Made by a program: the position numbers and the translations under genes. A stretch of 64,000 bases of DNA, from contig DATGGU010000023.1 in assembly GCA_035308365.1 (NCBI GenBank), forward strand, positions 57,274 to 121,273, written 5' to 3'. This DNA comes from PALSA-505 sp035308365 (GTDB taxonomy: Bacteria; Actinomycetota; Actinomycetes; Streptosporangiales; Streptosporangiaceae). How positions within the stretch are numbered: position 1 is the first letter of the stretch; every line of letters begins with the position of its first letter. The notes beneath the pieces are model-generated. The model worked only from the letters and a program-made list of their open reading frames with translations. It had not been told where the DNA came from and ran no database searches. This document shows positions 41,932 through 50,560 of this stretch, in pieces.

Positions 41932-44388
41932 TTACGGCAGGTGCTGGGCTAGCTGGGCGGCGACGTCGATGATCAGGTTGCAGGCGAAGGTCTGGCCTGG
42001 CGCCCCCTTGACCGGGGTGTTCTGGAATGCGGCCGCTTCCAGTTCGCCCTTGATCTGCCCGGCGAGCCGGTCCCGGAGGTATTCCAGGCCGGCCAGGATG
42101 GCATCGGTCTGCTTGTATTCATGGTCGCCGGAGGTCGTGCTCTCGACAGCCTTGGTGGCCGCCTCGAGCGTGTCCGTGCCGAACACGCCAACGCTCGAGT
42201 TCAGCTGCTTGTAGCACTCGCCGAGCTGGGTGACACCGGCGCCGCTGAGCGCGGAGTTCGGCTTGGCGAGGATCTGGGAGATGACCCGGCCGTCGTGCTC
42301 ATAGTCGTCGGTGAGGCCGGTCAGGTACATGATGGTCGGCCGGATGTCGGTCTCGTCCACCCACGGGCCCTTGGTGCCCTCGCCGGGAACGGTCTCCTGG
42401 CCGCTGTTCGCGCCCGCGGAGTTCGGGCCCTCGCTGGCGCCCGAACCGTCGACGCCGAGGTGCTTCACGCCGGGGCCGGCGAATCCGACGTAGTTGGTGT
42501 CGATCTCGGCGGCGTAGTCACCGTGGTCATAGGCGAACCCGGTGTCCTGGGTCACGCAGGACGTGCCGCAGGTGGTGGGGCCGGTTGCCAGGTAGTAGTC
42601 GGGCCTGGCGAACAACGCGAACGTGGGTGTCCGTCTCGGATCCGCGTTCACCATGTGCAGGATGCCCTCCTCGGTCGGATCGGCGAAGTAGTTCGCGATC
42701 TGCTGAGGTGCGGTGCCCGCGTACGGGTTGACGTTGGTCAGGCTGGCCACGGCGCGTTCCAGGCTGCGTACCTGTGGTGCGCCGGCGCCCGGCTGGCCGG
42801 TCACGTAGAACTCCGGTGCCGTGTCGTTCTCCAGGCTGAACGGTGTGGTGTTCTTCGTCTGGGTGGCGATCAGGCCGTTGATGTTTCCGGCCAGCTCACC
42901 GAACGAGCCCGCCGGATAGGTGCACAGCACGTCGGGGGTGACCTTGTTGCCCTTGACCTTGGCGCCGTCGCAGTTCGCCGGGGTCGGCTGGATGGCCCGG
43001 CCGACGTTGGCGCCGGCCTCGTGGTCACCCTCGTCCGAGCTGAAGACGAACAGCGTGTTCTTCGGGGTGATGCCGTCAGCGGCCAGGCGCTTGAAGAAGA
43101 CACCCCAGGCCGCGTTGTAGTACTGCGCCTGAGCCACGTAGCAGGCCGAGCCGCTGCCGAGAGCGTCGGGCGCGTTGCCGCAGACCGAGTTCAGCGCGGG
43201 AATGTGCTCGTTGCCGTGGATGTCGGACACGTAGGCCTGGGTCACCGGCACGCCGGACTCCTGCATGTCGGCCACGTAGGCCAGGCTCTGCGCGGCGTTG
43301 ACGTCGAAGCCGGGGAAGCCCGGGTAGTTGGTCAGGAACGCGCCGTCCAGCTCGTTCCCGTTCAGGTCCACCAGGTTGCCCTTGGAGTTGGTGATCTCAT
43401 AGCCGTTCCGCATGAGGTTGGGCGTGCCGGCGCCGAGCTGCGGCGCGACATACCGGTGGCCGAACAGCGCCTGGTAGCCGGTGTAGCCGCCGGGCTCGCT
43501 GGGCAGCAGGTCAGGCCGTGCGGTGTGGGTTGGCTTGGTCTGGTGGTACTTGACCGCCTTCGCGTCCGCGCAGAACGCGCCCTGCGAGCCGCCCTTGGCG
43601 CAATGCACCGCGATGCCCACATAGTCGGCCGTCTCCGCGTCCTTGAACGGGTCCTTGTCGTTCTTGAGCTGCTGGGCCTCGGGCGACTTCGGGCCGAACA
43701 CCTGGGGAATGTCGAACTTGGGGTTCTCCAGCTCGATGTTCGCGGTCGACACACCGCCGACGTCACAGCCGGCCCGGGTGTAGGGAACCCAGGGGGCCGG
43801 GGTGACCGTGTTCGGCTTGGGCTTGGGGAAGGTCGTGGCTGGCGGCGCCGGCGAGTAGACCATGTTCGGGTTGGTGTCGTGACCCGGGTTGACCGTGGAC
43901 GCCGTGTCGTAGATCGGGTCGGTCCAGTAGGCGAATGCGGTCGCCGGGTCCGTCGTGCCGTCCTTGTTGTACGCCTGGTAGGCGTTGGACACCGGCACTC
44001 CCTGACGGTCGCCGTAGAGCCCGGTCAGTGTCGTCAGGATGTCATCGGCGGTGTGCGCGATCAGCGGGGTGTGGTTGTTGCTGAGCAGCGTCCCGTTGTC
44101 CTCGATGAAGTGCAGCAGGTTGGGCATCATCTCCAGGTCGGAGGGGACGTTCGGGTTGTCACGGAAGAAGTGCGTGTTGTCGAACGTGAACTGAATGACA
44201 TGCTGTATCCCGTTGCCGAGCCGGCAGCCGGTCGTGCTGGCCTTGGTGACCCGGTGCCCGGCCGGCCGCTGTCCGGCGGTGGCGCTGCCGGGCGCTGCGA
44301 CGGCAACCGCGAGCCCGCCCGCCAGGGATATGGCTCCGGCGAGTGCTGTCAACCGCGGTCGCGTCCAACGGCCTTGTTGTCCGCTCAT
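41932..44388 (-). CDS. Large secreted alkaline-phosphatase-like (type I phosphodiesterase/sulfatase fold) protein
   Basis: An 818-residue exported protein. The signal peptide is RWTRPRLTALAGAISLAGGL up to APGSATA. The start of the mature part (HVIQFTFDNTHFF, PNLLHFIEDNGTLLSNNHTP) and the late HGDYAAEIDTNYVGFAGPGV, WVDETDIRPTIMYLTGL, YEHDGRVI fit the alkaline-phosphatase superfamily, with metal-binding Asp/His in FSSDEGDHE and DYEHDG. The nucleophile appears to lie in the HTADDILTTLTGL segment, as in phosphodiesterases; that is not certain. Substrate unknown. ATG with GGAGGGG upstream. Confidence 0.72.
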   Translation of the reverse strand: MSGQQGRWTRPRLTALAGAISLAGGLAVAVAAPGSATAGQRPAGHRVTKASTTGCRLGNGIQHVIQFTFDNTHFFRDNPNVPSDLEMMPNLLHFIEDNGTLLSNNHTPLIAHTADDILTTLTGLYGDRQGVPVSNAYQAYNKDGTTDPATAFAYWTDPIYDTASTVNPGHDTNPNMVYSPAPPATTFPKPKPNTVTPAPWVPYTRAGCDVGGVSTANIELENPKFDIPQVFGPKSPEAQQLKNDKDPFKDAETADYVGIAVHCAKGGSQGAFCADAKAVKYHQTKPTHTARPDLLPSEPGGYTGYQALFGHRYVAPQLGAGTPNLMRNGYEITNSKGNLVDLNGNELDGAFLTNYPGFPGFDVNAAQSLAYVADMQESGVPVTQAYVSDIHGNEHIPALNSVCGNAPDALGSGSACYVAQAQYYNAAWGVFFKRLAADGITPKNTLFVFSSDEGDHEAGANVGRAIQPTPANCDGAKVKGNKVTPDVLCTYPAGSFGELAGNINGLIATQTKNTTPFSLENDTAPEFYVTGQPGAGAPQVRSLERAVASLTNVNPYAGTAPQQIANYFADPTEEGILHMVNADPRRTPTFALFARPDYYLATGPTTCGTSCVTQDTGFAYDHGDYAAEIDTNYVGFAGPGVKHLGVDGSGASEGPNSAGANSGQETVPGEGTKGPWVDETDIRPTIMYLTGLTDDYEHDGRVISQILAKPNSALSGAGVTQLGECYKQLNSSVGVFGTDTLEAATKAVESTTSGDHEYKQTDAILAGLEYLRDRLAGQIKGELEAAAFQNTPVKGAPGQTFACNLIIDVAAQLAQHLP

Positions 44389-44534
44389 AAACCCCTCCTG
44401 CCTGATCTGGCACGTTATGTGGGGAGTGATCCCGGATGCTGACGCTAAGAGCGCAGCCCAAATTATCGAAGACCGCCCGGTAAATGACCAGGGAAGTTTC
44501 AGTTCTTCGTCAGCCGCGGCCAGGCTCGTCGCGG

Positions 44535-45578
44535 TCAGTTACCGCCGATCATGGAACCGGTGTGGGTGGCGGTCGGGTCGAGCAGTACGCAGGAGACCGC
44601 GCGGGTGCCCGCCGACCAGGCCTGCTGGTCGGGGGAGTAGTTCATCCCGCGCACGCCGCTGCTCAGCGTCTGCTGGCCGAGCACGCTGGTCAGCAGCGCC
44701 GCGCACCCGGTCGCCGCTTCGCGGCTCACCGTCTGCTGGCCGGGCCAGGCAGTGCCGGGAAGCGCGAAGGTGCCGACGACCTCGCCGTTGTGCGGCTGGG
44801 CGCAGGATGAGAGGTACCGGACCCGCACCGCCACATGACCCGGCTGGGCGTTGTCGAAGCAGCTTCCCGCGCGCAGCGCCGCGACGCTCCCGTACCCTTC
44901 GTTGCGGATGACCAGCACGGCGAACAACGCGGTCGCCGCGATCCACATGACGCCGAGCAGGATCGCGGTGATGGCCATCGCCCCGCCCCGCTGGCCCGTC
45001 CGCCTGATCCGGGTGAGCCCGGTGGCGCCGAAAACGATCGCCAGAACCGGCGCCAGGAAGCTGGCGAGCAGGCCAAGGATGCCGAGGACCAGGCCGGTGA
45101 AGGCTTGTGTGTTGTGGGGCCCGGCCGTCCGCCGCGAGCGAGCGGCTGATGTGCTCTCCGGGGCGCCTGGGGGTCCGGTAACTCCGGGGATTTCATACGG
45201 TGGCCGGTAATCTCTTGGGTCAGCCTGGCCGTAGCCGGGTTCCCCGCTCGACTGGTAGCCGTGCTCTCCGCCCGACTGGTAGCCGTGCTCCCCGCTCTCC
45301 TGGTAGCCGTGCTCTCCGGCGTCTGGATACCGGGGATGCGCGGCTCCTGGGTACCCCGGTTGCCCGGGTTCCGGGTACCCGGACGGTGGGTACCCGGACG
45401 GCGGGTAGCCGGGGTCGCGGGGCGGCGGGTAGCCGGGGTCGTCGTAACCGGTGTCGTCGTAGCGGGGCTGGCCGGGGTGGTGGGGGTAGCTGGCCGGCCG
45501 GTAGGACGGCGGGTACTGCGGTTGCTGTGACCAGGGACCCCCAGGCCGCTCGCCCTGATCATCAGAGGGGAATGTCAT
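44535..45578 (-). CDS. DUF4190-like/septum-formation-like membrane protein with Pro/Tyr/Gly repeats
   Basis: A 347-residue protein. The N-terminal 150 residues are disordered, made of GYPPSGYPPSGYPEPG and EHGYQ(E/S)(S/G)GEHGYQ-type repeats. Two helices follow (FTGLVLGILGLLASFLAPVL and MAITAILLGVMWIAATALFA), typical of DUF4190. The C-terminal exterior part has CFDNAQPGHVAVRVRYLSSC and CAALLTSVLG, resembling the Septum_form domain, with paired cysteines. It is single on its strand; role unknown, envelope-related at a guess. Confidence 0.7.
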   Translation of the reverse strand: MTFPSDDQGERPGGPWSQQPQYPPSYRPASYPHHPGQPRYDDTGYDDPGYPPPRDPGYPPSGYPPSGYPEPGQPGYPGAAHPRYPDAGEHGYQESGEHGYQSGGEHGYQSSGEPGYGQADPRDYRPPYEIPGVTGPPGAPESTSAARSRRTAGPHNTQAFTGLVLGILGLLASFLAPVLAIVFGATGLTRIRRTGQRGGAMAITAILLGVMWIAATALFAVLVIRNEGYGSVAALRAGSCFDNAQPGHVAVRVRYLSSCAQPHNGEVVGTFALPGTAWPGQQTVSREAATGCAALLTSVLGQQTLSSGVRGMNYSPDQQAWSAGTRAVSCVLLDPTATHTGSMIGGN

Positions 45579-46067
45579 GACCTGTTTCCTGTAACGATGG
45601 GACGGCGCTGGCGGGGCGCGATCTCTGAGGCTTATTCAGAACCCCGGGTGATCACCCAGCTACCGAAGCTCGCAGACCTGGTGTCTCGTCCGCTGGACTG
45701 GTTTTGAACAAGTCTTACCGCTATAAAAACATCGATTGCCGTACTCCGTGGCATCGAACGCCGATCTGGCCTGCCCCGAACGTTATGCGAAGCCGCCCAT
45801 CCCACCACATCGCGAGTGCGGGCTCCGGAGCGCTTGCGCGAGCGATCGGGCCCAGGAGCGCTGCCCGGTCCGCATCGCGAGTGCGGGCTCCGGAGGGGCC
45901 CGCGCGAGCGATCGGGCAAGCTCACGCCCGGGGCTGCCCGGCAGTTCATCGGACCGCGCGGACCGGATCGAGCACGGTCGGCGGTACGGTAACCAGGCAG
46001 GAAATTTGCATAACGCGACTCTCGGAGAGGACGCAGCGGTGCCGCGCGGGCCGGGTAACCTGGCCCG
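45579..46067. other. Intergenic region before DUF3046 with a large direct repeat
   Basis: About 490 bp without a supported gene. It holds the two direct-repeat copies at 45808-45917 and an AT-rich patch (CTATAAAAACATCGATTG) near 45720. Frames overlying the repeat encode only the repeat itself and show no family. Confidence 0.55.
45808..45917. repeat. Two imperfect 44-45 bp direct repeats
   Basis: Copies at 45808-45851 and 45873-45917 share CATCGCGAGTGCGGGCTCCG then GAG and, after a 6-7 bp variable part, CGCGAGCGATCGGGC. The period is 65-66 bp. No transposase or phage gene is next to them. Confidence 0.7.
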
Positions 46068-46262
46068 GTGCGGCTGACCGTATTCTGGGACCGGATGAAC
46101 CTCCAGTTCGGTGAGGCCTATGCGGCCAGCGTGGCCAGGGACTACGTTCTCGCCGGTATCGGCGGGCGCACCGTCAACCAGGCCCTGGCCGATGGCGAGG
46201 ACGTGAAGACCATCTGGCAGGCCGTCTGCGACGCCTTTGACGTGCCAGACAATCTCCGCTAG
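46068..46262 (+). CDS. DUF3046 family protein
   Basis: A 64-residue protein of the small family that occurs upstream of recA in actinobacteria: FWDRMNLQFGEAYAASVARD, GGRTVNQALADGEDVKTIWQ, VCDAFDVPDNLR. Function is unknown. GTG start at 46068. A 24-bp tandem duplication overlaps its stop codon, so the second copy repeats the last codons and stop. Confidence 0.9.
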   Translation: MRLTVFWDRMNLQFGEAYAASVARDYVLAGIGGRTVNQALADGEDVKTIWQAVCDAFDVPDNLR

Positions 46263-46301
46263 CCGGCAGGGCAATCCCTCCGCTAGCCGGCAGGGCAATC
46301 C
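46254..46301. repeat. 24-bp tandem duplication at the DUF3046 stop
   Basis: The unit CTCCGCTAGCCGGCAGGGCA plus ATCC occurs at 46254-46277 and again at 46278-46301 with no gap. The first copy includes the DUF3046 stop TAG. A recent slippage event is likely. Confidence 0.85.
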
Positions 46302-46355
46302 TCAGGTTGCGAATGCCGATCTGGCGGGCATCAATCGGCGTGTCTCCTTCATGAT

Positions 46356-46369
46356 CGAACAGTTGTTCG
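46356..46369. promoter_or_regulatory. LexA (SOS) box upstream of recA
   Basis: CGAACAGTTGTTCG is a perfect CGAAC-N4-GTTCG dyad matching the SOS box of Gram-positive bacteria. It lies about 250 bp before the recA ATG. LexA repression of recA, relieved by DNA damage, follows from established knowledge of this site. Confidence 0.85.
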
Positions 46370-46617
46370 CCTAGAGTATGGGCATGGGCTCAACACCGTC
46401 CGGCGACCCGCCATCCGGCGCAGCGCACCCGGGGGATACCCCCGATGGCGCCACGCCGGACGCACGCCTGGCGAAACTGTCGGTGGTGCCGCATACGGTC
46501 GGTGCCGACAGTCACAGGCAGCCCGGAACACCAGAGGCAGCAACGGGCTCGCCGGCGTGGCCGGCACCGGCGGGAGTTACCGCCGGCGCAGGCCCTTCAC
46601 CCCGACAGGGAGTCCAT

Positions 46618-48891
46618 ATGGCAGGCATCGACAGGACGGGCATCGACAAGTCCGGGGACCGGGAGAAGGCCCTGGAAGCCGCCCTCGTCCAGATCGAGCG
46701 GCAGTTCGGCAAGGGATCAGTCATGCGGCTCGGCGACGAGGTCAGGGCACCCGTTGAGGTGATCCCGACCGGGTCGATCGCGCTCGATGTGGCGTTGGGC
46801 ATAGGCGGCCTGCCGCGCGGCCGCGTTGTCGAGATATACGGTCCGGAATCCAGCGGCAAAACCTCGCTGGCTCTGCACGCGATCGCGAACGCGCAGGCGG
46901 CCGGCGGGATAGCGGCGTTCGTCGACGCCGAGCACGCGCTCGACCCCGACTACGCGAAGAAACTCGGCGTCAACACCGACGCGCTGCTCGTCTCCCAGCC
47001 CGACACGGGAGAGCAGGCGCTTGAGATCACCGACATGCTGATCCGCTCCGGCGCGATCGACATCGTCGTCGTCGACTCCGTCGCGGCCCTCGTCCCGCGC
47101 GCCGAGATCGAGGGCGAGATGGGCGACAGCCACGTCGGCCTCCAGGCCAGGCTGATGTCCCAGGCCCTGCGGAAGCTGACCGGAGCGATCAACCAGACCA
47201 AGACCACCGCCATCTTCATCAACCAGCTCCGCGAGAAGGTAGGGGTGATGTTCGGATGTGCGTCCTGGTATACGTGGGTCACCCTTGCGGACGGGACCCG
47301 AGAGCGGATCGGCAAGATCGTCAACCAGAAGATGCCGGTCGAAGTCCTCTCCTACGATCCGGCACTTGGGAGGATCGTCCCGAAGAAGGTCGTCAACTGG
47401 TTCAACAATGGTAAGGCTGACGAGTTCCTCCATTTCGTGGTGGAGCGCTCCGGGGGTGGCACGGGTCATGGTCGCGCGATCATGGATCTCACGCGCAACC
47501 ACCTGGTCCGGACTCCTGGCGGATGGCGGGAAGCACAGGAGATCGCGGTGGGCGACCGCGTCTTGCTTGCTCAGCCCCGTTTCCTCAGCGACCAGCAGGT
47601 ACAGGTGATCCTCGGTGCACTCATGGGTGACGGGAACCTCTCGAAACCGGTTCGTCGAGATGACGAGAGCGCTCGCTTCCGGATGGGCCATGGTGCAAAG
47701 CAGGCCGCCTACCTGGACTGGAAGGTGTCGCTGCTGGAGAACATCCCGCACGCCAGAACGGTCAACGCCAAGGGTGCTGTCTTCGCCGACTTCACCCCGC
47801 TTGCCGAGTTGGCTGAGCTGCGCGAAGTCGTCTATTTCGGCGACGGCAAGAAGCACCTCACCTGGGAGTACCTCAAGGCCCTCACACCGCTGGCGCTGGC
47901 GGTCTGGTACATGGACGACGGCGGCTTCACGGTCCGCTCGAAAGGCGTCCAGGAACGGACCAGGGGCGGTACTGGACGAGTGGAGATCTGCGTCGAGGCG
48001 ATGAGCTCCGGCTCGCGGGAGCGGCTCGCCGAGTACCTCAGAGACACTCATGGGCTGGATGTGAAGCTCACCGTCCGTGGAGTGCGGAAGATCAATGTGC
48101 TGCAGTTCACGACGGCTGCGTCGGAGAAGTTCCAGAAGCTTGTCGGGCCGTACGTGCACCCGTCCATGGACTACAAGCTTCTTCCGAAGTTCCGTGGACA
48201 ATTCTCGGTCGAGCCTGAATTCAAGGAGCCGGCGATTCACCCGGCTCCCGCGCGTGTCCTCGACATCAAGCGCAAGCCCAACCTCCAGAACATGAGCCGA
48301 TTCGACATCGAGGTGGAAGGCTCTCACAACTATCTTGCCGATGGCATCATCGTCCACAACAGCCCGGAGACGACCAGCGGTGGGCGGGCGCTGAAGTTCT
48401 ATGCGTCCGTCCGGCTTGACGTGCGGCGGATCGAGACGCTCAAGGACGGCACCGAGGCGGTGGGCAACCGGATCCGCGTGAAGGTCGTGAAGAACAAGGT
48501 GTCACCGCCCTTCCGCCAGGCCGAGATGGACCTGCTGTTCGGGGGCGGGATCAGCCGCGAAGGCGGTCTGATCGACCTCGGCGTGGAGCAGGGGATCGTG
48601 CGCAAGTCCGGTGCCTGGTACACCTACGAGGGCGACCAGTTGGGCCAGGGCAAGGAGAACGCGCGGAACTTCCTGCGCGAGAACCCCGACATCTCCAACG
48701 CCATCGAGAAGAAGATCAAGGAGAAGCTGGGGATCGGCCCGCGGGTCGATGCGGAGGCCGACGCTCCCGGTGCCACCGTGACCGCGCTCGGTACCAAGGC
48801 TGGTCCCGCCAGCAGCCGGGGCGGAGTGAAGGCCGCGGCATCCAGCGTCAAGGCCGATGACAGCGCCGGACGGCCTGGCGGTGCGAGATAG
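46618..48891 (+). CDS. recA: Recombinase RecA, interrupted by an intein
   Basis: A 757-residue precursor; removing the 368-residue intein leaves 389, a normal RecA with extended C-terminus. Walker A GPESSGKTSLALHAIA lies at about 77-91; VDAEHALDPDYAKKLGV, LLVSQPDTGEQALEI and VVVDSVAALVPRAEIEGEM follow, then the intein, then SPETTSGGRALKFYASVRLD and the rest of the core. RecA pairs homologous DNA and activates the SOS response. ATG at 46618 has AGGGAG at good spacing. The same frame is open back to ATG 46378 without RecA similarity. A LexA box lies upstream; recX overlaps downstream. Confidence 0.97.
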   Translation: MAGIDRTGIDKSGDREKALEAALVQIERQFGKGSVMRLGDEVRAPVEVIPTGSIALDVALGIGGLPRGRVVEIYGPESSGKTSLALHAIANAQAAGGIAAFVDAEHALDPDYAKKLGVNTDALLVSQPDTGEQALEITDMLIRSGAIDIVVVDSVAALVPRAEIEGEMGDSHVGLQARLMSQALRKLTGAINQTKTTAIFINQLREKVGVMFGCASWYTWVTLADGTRERIGKIVNQKMPVEVLSYDPALGRIVPKKVVNWFNNGKADEFLHFVVERSGGGTGHGRAIMDLTRNHLVRTPGGWREAQEIAVGDRVLLAQPRFLSDQQVQVILGALMGDGNLSKPVRRDDESARFRMGHGAKQAAYLDWKVSLLENIPHARTVNAKGAVFADFTPLAELAELREVVYFGDGKKHLTWEYLKALTPLALAVWYMDDGGFTVRSKGVQERTRGGTGRVEICVEAMSSGSRERLAEYLRDTHGLDVKLTVRGVRKINVLQFTTAASEKFQKLVGPYVHPSMDYKLLPKFRGQFSVEPEFKEPAIHPAPARVLDIKRKPNLQNMSRFDIEVEGSHNYLADGIIVHNSPETTSGGRALKFYASVRLDVRRIETLKDGTEAVGNRIRVKVVKNKVSPPFRQAEMDLLFGGGISREGGLIDLGVEQGIVRKSGAWYTYEGDQLGQGKENARNFLRENPDISNAIEKKIKEKLGIGPRVDAEADAPGATVTALGTKAGPASSRGGVKAAASSVKADDSAGRPGGAR
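47257..48360 (+). other. RecA intein of the Mycobacterium leprae (RecA-b) type
   Basis: A 368-residue insertion (precursor residues 214-581) between Gly and Ser of GVMFG/SPETT, in the L2 DNA-binding loop. It starts with Cys (CASWYTWVTLADGT), has block B TRNHLVRT, and ends VHN before Ser. Endonuclease blocks VILGALMGDGNLS and ALAVWYMDDGGF are about 95 residues apart, as expected for an intact LAGLIDADG enzyme. Segments such as EVLSYDPALGR, VVNWFNNGKA, RFRMGHGAKQA and MDYKLLPKFRGQ resemble what I recall of the M. leprae RecA intein. The insertion site differs from that of the M. tuberculosis RecA intein. Confidence 0.92.
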
Positions 48892-49519
48892 CGGACAGCG
48901 TCACCACACGTCCGGCGACCACGAGGACGGGCAGGGTGACGAGCGGCACAGCAGCCCGGAGGCTGCGGCGATGGAGACGTGCCTCCGGCTGCTGACCGCG
49001 GCGCCACGCACCCGGGCGCAGCTCGACCAGGCGCTGCGCCGCCGCCAGGTGCCGCAGCAGGCCGCCGACGCCGTCCTCGGCCGGCTCGCCAGGGCAGGCC
49101 TGATCAACGACACGGTGTTCGCCAAGGCCTGGGTGGAATCCAGGCACCACGGCAGGGGGCTCGCCCGGCGGGCCCTCACGGCCGAGCTGCGGCAGCGCGG
49201 CGTGGCCGACGATGACGTCCGGGATGCGATCGCCGAGCTGAGCCCCGAACAGGAGGAAGCGGCGGCCCGCCGCCTGGTCACGGCGAAGCTGGCCACCACC
49301 AGGGGCCGCCCGCTCGACACCCGGGTACGCCGCCTCGTGGGCCTGCTCGCCCGCAAGGGATACCCACCGGGGATGGCTTACCGGGTGGTCCGCGAAGCCT
49401 TGGAACAAGAGAAGACCGACACCGGCGACTCCGGAATGGACGGAATGGACATAGAGGCGATCATCGACGCCCAGGCCGTCCCGGAAGACGAACCGCTGAC
49501 AGAGGAGGACTCCATCTGA
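48857..49519 (+). CDS. recX: Regulatory protein RecX
   Basis: A 220-residue RecX: the three-helix repeats are visible in CLRLLTAAPRTRAQLDQALR, VPQQAADAVLGRLARAGLIN and DTVFAKAWVESRHHGRGLARRAL. It binds RecA filaments and restrains recombination. ATG at 48857 overlaps the last 35 bp of recA; an in-frame GTG at 48881-48884 is an alternative start that would overlap less. The overlap points to co-transcription with recA. Confidence 0.92.
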   Translation: MTAPDGLAVRDSGQRHHTSGDHEDGQGDERHSSPEAAAMETCLRLLTAAPRTRAQLDQALRRRQVPQQAADAVLGRLARAGLINDTVFAKAWVESRHHGRGLARRALTAELRQRGVADDDVRDAIAELSPEQEEAAARRLVTAKLATTRGRPLDTRVRRLVGLLARKGYPPGMAYRVVREALEQEKTDTGDSGMDGMDIEAIIDAQAVPEDEPLTEEDSI

Positions 49520-49549
49520 TCGCCCGGGGCAGCGGGTAGCGTCCGGTGT

Positions 49550-50560
49550 GTGTGGATGCATGGTCATGATCTTGATCTGAGCACGGCGGAGAACTACCGG
49601 GCGTTCGCCGAGGAGGCCAGGAACCGCAGCCCGGCCTACGAGTCGCTGGCTATGGCGGTCGCCGAGGACGCGGCCATCCTTGGCTTCCTCGGGTCGCTGC
49701 CGCCGGAGAAGCGCCAGCCCAACCTGCTGTTCGCGGCGGCCCGTTACCTGCTGGGCGGGCCGGCCGAGATCGGCCAGCTTCGTGAGCTGGTCAGCCAGCG
49801 CCCGGATGACCTGGCCGGGGTGATGCTGGCCCGCCGGACGCAGACCAACGAGCCAGCCCGGTGTGCGACGCTGCTGCCAGCGCTGGCCCAGTTGCCGGCG
49901 CCGCTGGCGCTGATCGAGGTGGGCGCCAGCGCCGGGCTCACCCTGCTGCCCGACGCCTACTCCTATGACTATGCCGGGCACCGGATCACCGGCCGGGATC
50001 CGGGCGCGCCGGTGCTGCGCTGCGAGCCGCGCGGTCCGGTGCCCCTGCCCGGCGGGGTACCCGAGATCGTCTGGCGGGCCGGGCTGGACCTCAACCCGCT
50101 GGACGTCACCAGCGACGACGACGTCCGCTGGCTGTCGTGCCTGGTGTGGCCGGGTGAAGGGGACCGGGAGCAGCGGCTGGCCGCCGCGGTCGCCACCGCC
50201 CGCCGCAATCCGCCGGCCGTCTACCGGGGTGACCTGCGCACCGACCTGCCTGCCCTCGCCGCCCAGGCGCCGGCCGGCGCGACCCTGGTGGTGTATCACT
50301 CTGCCGTGCTTGCCTACCTTGTCCCCGGCGACCGGCAGCAGTTCGCCGCAACCGTCCGCGGGCTGCCCGCGGTGTGGCTGTCCAGCGAGGCACCCGGCGT
50401 CGTGCCCGGCCTGGCCGCGCCGTCGTATCAGGGCATACCGTTTCTGCTCGCCCGGGACGGCCGCACACCCCTGGCCTTCGCCGACTCGCACGGAACCTGG
50501 GTGCACTGGCTCCCGTCCACCGGTTCGGACCGGCCGGGGTCAGCGGCCGGGGAAGGCTGA
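49550..50560 (+). CDS. DUF2332 family protein
   Basis: A 336-residue protein of DUF2332: ENYRAFAEEARNRSPAYESL, FLGSLPPEKRQPNLLFAAAR, IEVGASAGLTLLPDAYSYDY and TLVVYHSAVLAYLVPGDRQQ. The IEVGASAGL segment resembles an S-adenosylmethionine-binding glycine loop, but activity is not established. Start GTG 49550 or ATG 49556. It lies 30 bp after recX and is an extra gene in the recA-rny interval. Confidence 0.9.
   Translation: MWMHGHDLDLSTAENYRAFAEEARNRSPAYESLAMAVAEDAAILGFLGSLPPEKRQPNLLFAAARYLLGGPAEIGQLRELVSQRPDDLAGVMLARRTQTNEPARCATLLPALAQLPAPLALIEVGASAGLTLLPDAYSYDYAGHRITGRDPGAPVLRCEPRGPVPLPGGVPEIVWRAGLDLNPLDVTSDDDVRWLSCLVWPGEGDREQRLAAAVATARRNPPAVYRGDLRTDLPALAAQAPAGATLVVYHSAVLAYLVPGDRQQFAATVRGLPAVWLSSEAPGVVPGLAAPSYQGIPFLLARDGRTPLAFADSHGTWVHWLPSTGSDRPGSAAGEG

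Noticed and set aside
46378..46617. RecA start 80 codons upstream at ATG 46378
   Set aside because: The extra residues are low-complexity and have no RecA similarity, while ATG 46618 has a good ribosome-binding site and fits the family start.
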